Below, piece after piece: positions 59,311-64,000 of a stretch of 64,000 nucleotides of DNA. The notes beneath the pieces were generated by a model. It saw only the letters and a list, made by a program, of their open reading frames with translations, was not told the DNA's origin and made no database searches. The stretch spans positions 108,334 through 172,333 of the forward strand of contig NZ_JGYS01000006.1 of NCBI RefSeq assembly GCF_000741175.1, read 5' to 3'. This DNA comes from Bifidobacterium callitrichos DSM 23973 (lineage in GTDB: Bacteria > Actinomycetota > Actinomycetes > Actinomycetales > Bifidobacteriaceae). The stretch's first letter is position 1, and each line of letters opens with the position of its first letter. A program made the translations under genes and the position numbers.

Positions 59311-60771
59311 CTTGGTTCCGAAGTACGCAACAAAATCGACCGTGTCTGGGACGCCTTCTGGTCCGGCGGCATCTCCAATCCGCTCGAGGTGATCGAGCAG
59401 ATCACCTACCTGCTGTTCATGCGCCGACTCGACATGAACCAGCAGCGCGAGGAGAACAAGGCTCGCCGGCTCCATCGCCCGATCGAGCACGCGGTGTTCA
59501 CCGAGGATCAGCGGAACCTGCGCTGGAGCGTCTTCTCGCAGAAGGACCCGGAGACCATGTACGAGATCGTCTCCGAACAGGTGTTCCCGTTCCTGCGGAC
59601 GATGGGCGGCGCGGAATCCTCCTACGCGGAGCAGATGAAGGATGCGCGATTCACGATCCCCACGCCGCTTCTGCTCGCCAAAACCGTCGACATGCTCTCC
59701 GACATCGATATGTCCAACACGGACGTGAACGGCGACCTCTACGAATACCTGCTCTCGAAACTCTCCAGCTCCGGTGTGAACGGACAGTTCCGCACGCCGC
59801 GACACATCATCCAACTCATGGTCGCGATGATGGCGCCGACCCCTCGCGACACCATCTGCGATCCCGCGTGCGGTACCTGCGGCTTCCTCGTCGCATCCGC
59901 CGAATACGTGCGCGAACATCACCCGGAGGTATACAGCGACCCGCTGCTGCGAGAACGGTACGCCACCGACATGTTCCACGGCTACGACTTCGACCGCACC
60001 ATGCTGCGCATCGGCAGCATGAACCTCATGCTGCACGGCATCGACGATCCCAACGTCCACTACAAGGACTCGCTGAGCGCATCCGGCGACGAGGACGAAG
60101 ACCGCTATTCGCTGATCCTCGCCAACCCGCCGTTCTCCGGCAGCCTCGACTACGAGACGACCAGCGCGAAACTGCTGCGCCAGGTGAAAACCAAGAAGAC
60201 GGAGCTGCTGTTCCTCGCGCACTTCCTGCGCATGCTCGAACCGGGTGGACGCGCGGCCATCATCGTGCCCGAAGGCGTACTGTTCGGCTCGACCGGCGCA
60301 CACAAGAAACTGCGCAAGGCGCTCGTCGAGGAGCAGAAGCTCGAAGCGGTGGTCAAACTGCCGTCCGGCGTTTTCAAACCGTACGCCGGCGTCAGCACCG
60401 CGATCCTCGTGTTCACCAAAACCGACGGCGGCGGCACCGACGACGTATGGTTCTACGACGTGCGCGCCGACGGATACTCCCTCGACGACAAGCGCTCGCC
60501 GATCGAGGCCAACGACCTGCCGGATGTGCTTGAACGCTGGACGCATCGACGTGGCGAGTCCGAGCGATCCCGGGCGCGGACGGAGCAGTCGTTCTGCGTA
60601 CCGAAGGAGGAGATCGCCGGACAGGAGTACGACCTGAGCCTCAATCGGTACAAGGAGATCGAGTACGAGGAGGAGGAACATCGGTCGGTCTCGGAGATCC
60701 TGGACGACATCGACTCGCTTGATTCCGGGATCGCGGCCGATGTCGCGGCATTGCGGGAGCTGCTTTCGTGA
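59308..60771 (+). CDS. hsdM: Type I restriction-modification DNA methyltransferase subunit
   Basis: 487 residues. N-terminal helical HsdM domain (SNPLEVIEQITYLLFMRRLD). SAM-binding DPACGTCGF (185-193) and catalytic NPPF (273-276) identify an N6-adenine methyltransferase. It acts in complex with HsdS. hsdS follows after about 350 bp of repeats. hsdR is not in the window, so it may be elsewhere or missing. Start: ATG without a ribosome site, 8 nt after TATGAT. Confidence 0.95.
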   Translation: MLGSEVRNKIDRVWDAFWSGGISNPLEVIEQITYLLFMRRLDMNQQREENKARRLHRPIEHAVFTEDQRNLRWSVFSQKDPETMYEIVSEQVFPFLRTMGGAESSYAEQMKDARFTIPTPLLLAKTVDMLSDIDMSNTDVNGDLYEYLLSKLSSSGVNGQFRTPRHIIQLMVAMMAPTPRDTICDPACGTCGFLVASAEYVREHHPEVYSDPLLRERYATDMFHGYDFDRTMLRIGSMNLMLHGIDDPNVHYKDSLSASGDEDEDRYSLILANPPFSGSLDYETTSAKLLRQVKTKKTELLFLAHFLRMLEPGGRAAIIVPEGVLFGSTGAHKKLRKALVEEQKLEAVVKLPSGVFKPYAGVSTAILVFTKTDGGGTDDVWFYDVRADGYSLDDKRSPIEANDLPDVLERWTHRRGESERSRARTEQSFCVPKEEIAGQEYDLSLNRYKEIEYEEEEHRSVSEILDDIDSLDSGIAADVAALRELLS

Positions 60772-60784
60772 CGGGTGTGATTCC

Positions 60785-60831
60785 GGCTCCCTCTGATGAG
60801 GGAGCTGTCGCGCGAAGCGTGACTGAGGGGG
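60785..60831 (+). repeat. Two-hairpin repeat element, copy A
   Basis: GGCTCCCTCTGATGAGGGAGC forms the first hairpin. CGCGCGAAGCGTG, then ACTGAGGGGG, makes the rest. Copy B at 61013-61061 has the same order with changed but still complementary bases, so pairing is preserved. Confidence 0.8.
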
Positions 60832-60852
60832 AGATCTCCTTCGACGTCAGCC

Positions 60853-60897
60853 GTGTCGGTGTTGGTAGTGTCGGTGTTGGTAGTGTCGGTGTTGGTA
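60853..60897 (+). repeat. Three perfect 15-bp tandem repeats
   Basis: GTGTCGGTGTTGGTA occurs at 60853-60867, 60868-60882 and 60883-60897. The following GTGTCG begins the inverted repeat. Confidence 0.95.
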
Positions 60898-60984
60898 GTG
60901 TCGAGGCGGCGTATGCGATGCTCGACACACTCAAGGCCGTTCGGCCAAGCCCACGGTCGAGCATCGCATACGCCGCCCCGACAC
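60898..60984. repeat. 29-bp inverted repeat with nested hairpin
   Basis: 60898-60926 is inverted at 60956-60984 with one mismatch. The 29-nt loop holds GGCCG-TT-CGGCC. Too long for a normal terminator; it resembles the ends of a small non-autonomous element. Confidence 0.85.
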
Positions 60985-61012
60985 TCGTTGCGTGGGGATG
61001 TTGTTTTCTCTC

Positions 61013-61061
61013 GGCTCCCCTTGTCAGGGGAGCTGGCCCGCGAAGCGGGACTGAAGGGTAG
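61013..61061 (+). repeat. Two-hairpin repeat element, copy B
   Basis: GGCTCCCCTTGTCAGGGGAGC followed by CCCGCGAAGCGGGACTGAAG. Same layout as copy A, direct orientation, about 230 bp downstream. Confidence 0.8.
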
Positions 61062-61124
61062 TTCGGTTGGTTGAGAAATGTGCGGTGCGGAATAATGGTT
61101 CGTGGGTGTTGAAAGGGTTATTCG

Positions 61125-62345
61125 ATGACTGATTCCATGAGTGAACCCTCAAAGATGAAGGTGAATATGTCGCGAAACGGTGACGGAGAAAAACCACGTA
61201 TGGTGAAGTTGGGGGAGTTGCTGACTCTCGATGCCGAGCCGGAGCGTATTGATAATCCCGCCGATGAGACGTTTGTGACTGTCCGTACTAAGTGCGGTGG
61301 AGCTGTGGAACGCGTCATCAAAGACGGGAAAATTCCAGTTGCTTTTACAGGTTACCGGATTCATGAAGGGCAGCTGATTTACTCTCGCATCGATGCTAGA
61401 AATAATGCATTCGCCATTGTCCCTAGTGAGCTTGATGGCGCTGTTGTGAGTAAGGATTTTCCGGTATTCCGGGTTGATGATCGGAAGGTACTCAAGAGTT
61501 ATCTGATGCACTTTTTCCGTTCCGGTCGATTGCAGTACGCTATCCAGCAGTATAGCAAGGGGATTACGAACAGGCAGAGAATCAAGGAGGAGGTGCTGCT
61601 TTCGTTTTCTATTCCTCTGCCATCATTGGAGGAGCAGAGGCGGATTGTGGCCGTGCTTGATCGAGCCGATGCCATTCGCGCCAAGCATCGTCAGATCCTT
61701 GTAGATCTTGACGAGCTTAAGCAGTCATTTTTTGATGAAATGTTTTTGAGTGATGATTTCCCGATTGTTGAGTCGGGTGATCTGATGCCAGTGATGCGTA
61801 ATGGACTATCTCCTTCAAAAAGTGGAACTGTAAGCGCTCGGGTTCTTACCTTATCGGCAATTACTCAAGGGAAGTTTGATGTGAGCGCTGTAAAAGAAGG
61901 AACTTTTGATACTGAGCCTCCTGCTGATAAGCGTGTAACCGGTCAAGATTTCATGATGTGCCGAGGGAATGGTAATAAATCACTAGTTGGTGTTGGCGCA
62001 TACAGTAATAAGGATTGTCCGGATCTTGTTTTCCCTGATACGATTATTGCAGGACGAGTGAATACGGACAAAATATTATTGCCTTATTTGGAAATAGTTT
62101 GGCATAGTGGGTCAGTTCGTAGTCAAATTGAGAGGTCGGCGAGGACAACGAATGGAACATATAAGGTCAATCAGCAGGCGCTTTCACAAATAAATATCCC
62201 CCTGCCGCCGATTGAGTTGCAAAAAGAGTTTGCTCGGCGGGTGGAGGCGATTGCGGCGGTTCGGGCCAAGGTCGAGCGGGCGCTGGCCTTGGACGACGAG
62301 CTGTTTGCCGCCTTGCAGTCCCGGGCCTTCCGTGGCGCCTTGTGA
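61125..62345 (+). CDS. hsdS: Type I restriction-modification specificity subunit
   Basis: 406 residues with two target-recognition halves, each ending in a conserved helix: PLPSLEEQRRIVAVLDRADAI (about 165) and PPIELQKEFARRVEAIAAVRAK (about 360). It sets the bipartite DNA target for HsdM. Base composition is clearly more A/T-rich (61300-62250) than the neighbours, as expected for a gene exchanged by horizontal transfer. AAAGGG lies 8 nt before the ATG. Confidence 0.93.
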   Translation: MTDSMSEPSKMKVNMSRNGDGEKPRMVKLGELLTLDAEPERIDNPADETFVTVRTKCGGAVERVIKDGKIPVAFTGYRIHEGQLIYSRIDARNNAFAIVPSELDGAVVSKDFPVFRVDDRKVLKSYLMHFFRSGRLQYAIQQYSKGITNRQRIKEEVLLSFSIPLPSLEEQRRIVAVLDRADAIRAKHRQILVDLDELKQSFFDEMFLSDDFPIVESGDLMPVMRNGLSPSKSGTVSARVLTLSAITQGKFDVSAVKEGTFDTEPPADKRVTGQDFMMCRGNGNKSLVGVGAYSNKDCPDLVFPDTIIAGRVNTDKILLPYLEIVWHSGSVRSQIERSARTTNGTYKVNQQALSQINIPLPPIELQKEFARRVEAIAAVRAKVERALALDDELFAALQSRAFRGAL

Positions 62346-62860
62346 CAGGGGCGGATCTGATATATGGGCATGGTGAGTCGGCAGCGGCCATCTCACCATG
62401 CCGAGGGGCGCAACATACAAGGTGATTCGCTCACGCGGAACACCGGATGTCGCCGTCAGGAAATCGTCGCTGATACGGTGTGGTCACAACGTGCGGTCAC
62501 AACGTGATTCCGGCTCGCTTTTTGACGTGTTGTGACAAGAACGGAGGATTGACGACGGTCGACGACCGAGACCGGATCGTCAGAACGCTTGGAATTCCGC
62601 CATTTCATAGACTGCGTCATTTGTGTGATCGCATTCGTTGCCGGTGATCCGTGTCACAACTCGAAAAAATCGACGTGAATCGCACGTCGTGACAGCTTTT
62701 CTTGTCACAACGTAACCGGAACTGGTGTGAATCGCACGTTGTGACAATTCTCTCCGCCTTTCTCCCGCCGTGGAGTCCACCGATGGTCGCGCCGTGTGCA
62801 TACAGAGCGTCGCAGGGCATACGCAGGCTGGCCTCCTTGATCGAAATCGACGGAAGCGAT
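62346..62860. other. Gene-free stretch with a TTGTGACAA-type motif cluster
   Basis: No credible gene in 515 bp. From 62480 to 62750 there are at least seven copies of GTCACAAC or its complement GTTGTGAC in both orientations. A direct repeat of GTGAATCGCACGT(C/T)GTGACA lies at about 62675 and 62727. TTGGAATTCCGCCATT lies at 62589-62604 and is shared with 38364. Confidence 0.7.
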
Positions 62861-63280
62861 TCACCGGGGGAACAGTTCGAGGTACTGACGGGCGGTCATG
62901 CTCTTTACCGATGAATGGGCGAACGCCCCGGAATCGCGGGTGATGATGAAATCGATGTCATTGCGTTCGGCGACGGCGCGGATCAGACCGTCCTCGAAAT
63001 CGGGTTCGTCGGAGTAAGCGGAATCGTCACATTCCCGCTGACCGACGGGAAGAACATCCAACAGCACCAGAAAATGACGGATGAGCTGTCTGCACGCGGG
63101 CTCGCCCAGCGGCTTCCTGCACAGGTAGTAGAAGTCCTTCAGGGAACCGGAGGTCACGTATCCGGCGGCCTCGGACTTCGCCACCCGTTCCATGAGGGTG
63201 GTGGCGGGGGTGTGCTCCGGCCGGTTCGCGACCGCATAGTCCACAAGGATGTTCGTGTCGAACAGGAGCCTAGATGTCAC
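62861..63280 (-). CDS. PIN-domain toxin (VapC-like)
   Basis: 139 residues, a PIN ribonuclease fold. Asp8 (LLFDTNILVDY), a central acidic cluster (FEDGLIRAVAERN) and Asp in ITRDSGAF make up the metal site. Its start overlaps the antitoxin stop by 11 nt, the usual toxin-after-antitoxin arrangement. It probably cleaves RNA when unbound. Confidence 0.85.
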   Translation of the reverse strand: MTSRLLFDTNILVDYAVANRPEHTPATTLMERVAKSEAAGYVTSGSLKDFYYLCRKPLGEPACRQLIRHFLVLLDVLPVGQRECDDSAYSDEPDFEDGLIRAVAERNDIDFIITRDSGAFAHSSVKSMTARQYLELFPR

Positions 63281-63563
63281 GGTTCTCGAACTCCTTGCGC
63301 ATGTCGTCGTAGGTCATGGTGTCCAGTTCGGTGCCGCGTGGCAGGTTCGCGATGATGTCCTGGGCGTCCTTGAAGGCGGCCAGTCGCGCCTGCCTGCGCG
63401 TGTTTCCCGAATCGTCGAACTCGGGGACGACCCCCGTGTTGGCGATGCTCTCCCACAGATCGCGGATCAGCTCGTTGGGAGTGAGACCGGCCTTCCTGAT
63501 GTAGTCGTTGGCCACGGCCTTGACCTTGGCATCGACACTTGCGGAGACTGTAGCGGTCGCCAT
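63270..63563 (-). CDS. Ribbon-helix-helix antitoxin (RelB/DinJ-like)
   Basis: 97 residues. An N-terminal RHH motif (ATVSASVDAKVKAVANDYIRK) for DNA binding and dimerisation, and a C-terminal toxin-binding region (DDMRKEFENRDI). The ATG at 63563 lies 5 nt after AGGAGG. It is first in the operon with the PIN toxin. A perfect palindrome upstream is its likely operator. RelB-type antitoxin with a PIN toxin is a mixed pairing. Confidence 0.82.
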   Translation of the reverse strand: MATATVSASVDAKVKAVANDYIRKAGLTPNELIRDLWESIANTGVVPEFDDSGNTRRQARLAAFKDAQDIIANLPRGTELDTMTYDDMRKEFENRDI

Positions 63564-63576
63564 CACATCCTCCTGT

Positions 63577-63600
63577 CTACTATCTACATATAGATAGTAG
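63577..63600. promoter_or_regulatory. 24-bp palindromic operator of the toxin-antitoxin operon
   Basis: CTACTATCTA-CATA-TAGATAGTAG is perfectly symmetrical and ends 14 nt before the antitoxin start. This is the expected place for autorepression by the RHH antitoxin. Confidence 0.8.
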
Positions 63601-63748
63601 ATATTTTATTCGCGCACCTCGCGCTGGTCAATTCGTGGCACATATGGAATCGCCCTTCGCCTCATGCCGATATTCATGTTTTTCGGCCTTTCGCTGTTTG
63701 TGGTGGGTGATGGTGTGCGGTGTGGTGTCTGTCGGGTAGGTTGGAGGC

Positions 63749-64000
63749 ATGGATACCTCGCGTTTGTTCACGGCCGCGCTTCAGTTGCGGGAGCCTTGGA
63801 GGGTCGAGTCGGTGGATTTCCGGGACGGCGACGACGGCAGGCAGGAGTTGCATATCGGGATCGGTTTCGAGGCGGGCTCGCGGTTCCGTTGTCCCGAGCC
63901 GGGGTGCCGGCGGGACGAGTGCCCGGTGCATGACACGCGCGGGCGCGTGTGGAGGCATCTGAACTTCTTCCAGTACAAGGCGTTCATCCATGCCGGCGTG
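63749..64000 (+). mobile_element. ISL3-family transposase, N-terminal part (runs off the window)
   Basis: 84 codons are present from the ATG after TTGGAGG, beginning MDTSRLFTAALQLREPWRVE. The zinc finger common in ISL3 transposases is visible (CPEPGCRRDECPVHDT, then VWRHLNFFQYKAFIHA). The left inverted repeat should lie within about 63610-63745, but I could not define it without the other end. Catalytic residues lie beyond the window. Confidence 0.85.

Larger units (their letters stand above)
60772..61124. other. Repeat-filled spacer between hsdM and hsdS
   Basis: No gene. It contains, in order, a two-hairpin element (60785-60831), three 15-bp tandem repeats (60853-60897), a large inverted repeat (60898-60984) and a second copy of the two-hairpin element (61013-61061). 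Confidence 0.75.

Overview
The window is a stretch of chromosome from a high-G+C actinobacterium, almost certainly a Bifidobacterium. The evidence is a bifidobacterial AdhE, short zinc-free adenylate kinase, zinc-type uS14, the tiny bS22 peptide, a B-C-A sugar PTS controlled by antitermination, and ISL3 and type I R-M accessory genes. I do not name a species.

Layout. (1) 1-2337: partial glgX (glycogen debranching), minus strand. (2) 2.5-11.5 kb: an accessory polyol region with near mirror gene order, VOC1 / RbtT-type permease 1 / xylitol-type dehydrogenase / AraC regulator, then dehydrogenase 2 / permease 2 / VOC2. It closes with an unannotated 42-residue ORF and a ROK repressor. Short AT-rich palindromes precede dehydrogenase 2, the small ORF, the ROK gene and adhE. 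(3) 12-15.7 kb: fermentative NADH disposal, adhE and acetolactate decarboxylase. (4) 15.9-18.5 kb: a DHA2-type exporter and a YwiC-like membrane protein. (5) 18.8-33.9 kb: S10, spc and alpha ribosomal operons with secY, adk, infA and rpoA. rpsD and map are absent here, and rplQ has an apparent frameshift near its 3' end. (6) 34-38.1 kb: truA, then an ATP-grasp/alpha-E fusion protein plus a transglutaminase-like protein, a predicted peptide- or amide-forming system without a defined product. (7) 38.2-39.7 kb: tRNA-Ser(CGA) followed by a roughly 590-bp insertion bounded by a repeat of the tRNA 3' end. It holds five consecutive perfect hairpins ahead of a 51-residue ORF. REP-like palindromes and degenerate tandem repeats follow. 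(8) 39.7-50.7 kb: a lipoprotein, nusA, infB, rbfA, truB, ribF, radA, a membrane-anchored protein and bS22. (9) 50.9-59.2 kb: rpiA, rnhA, pgm, a glucose/beta-glucoside-type PTS with its BglG-family antiterminator, and a lipid kinase. (10) 59.3-64 kb: hsdM and hsdS without hsdR, repeat clusters, a VapBC-like toxin-antitoxin pair and the start of an ISL3-family transposase.

How it fits together. The core is growth and translation machinery. Sugar handling is spread around it: glycogen, PTS import, Pgm and RpiA feeding the bifid shunt, and polyol uptake and oxidation. Polyol oxidation makes extra NADH, and AdhE and the acetoin branch next to it are plausible outlets. The two most intriguing loci are the ATP-grasp/alpha-E/transglutaminase pair and the tRNA-Ser-linked mini-island with its hairpin-rich leader. 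All calls come from reading the sequence; no database or folding search was run.
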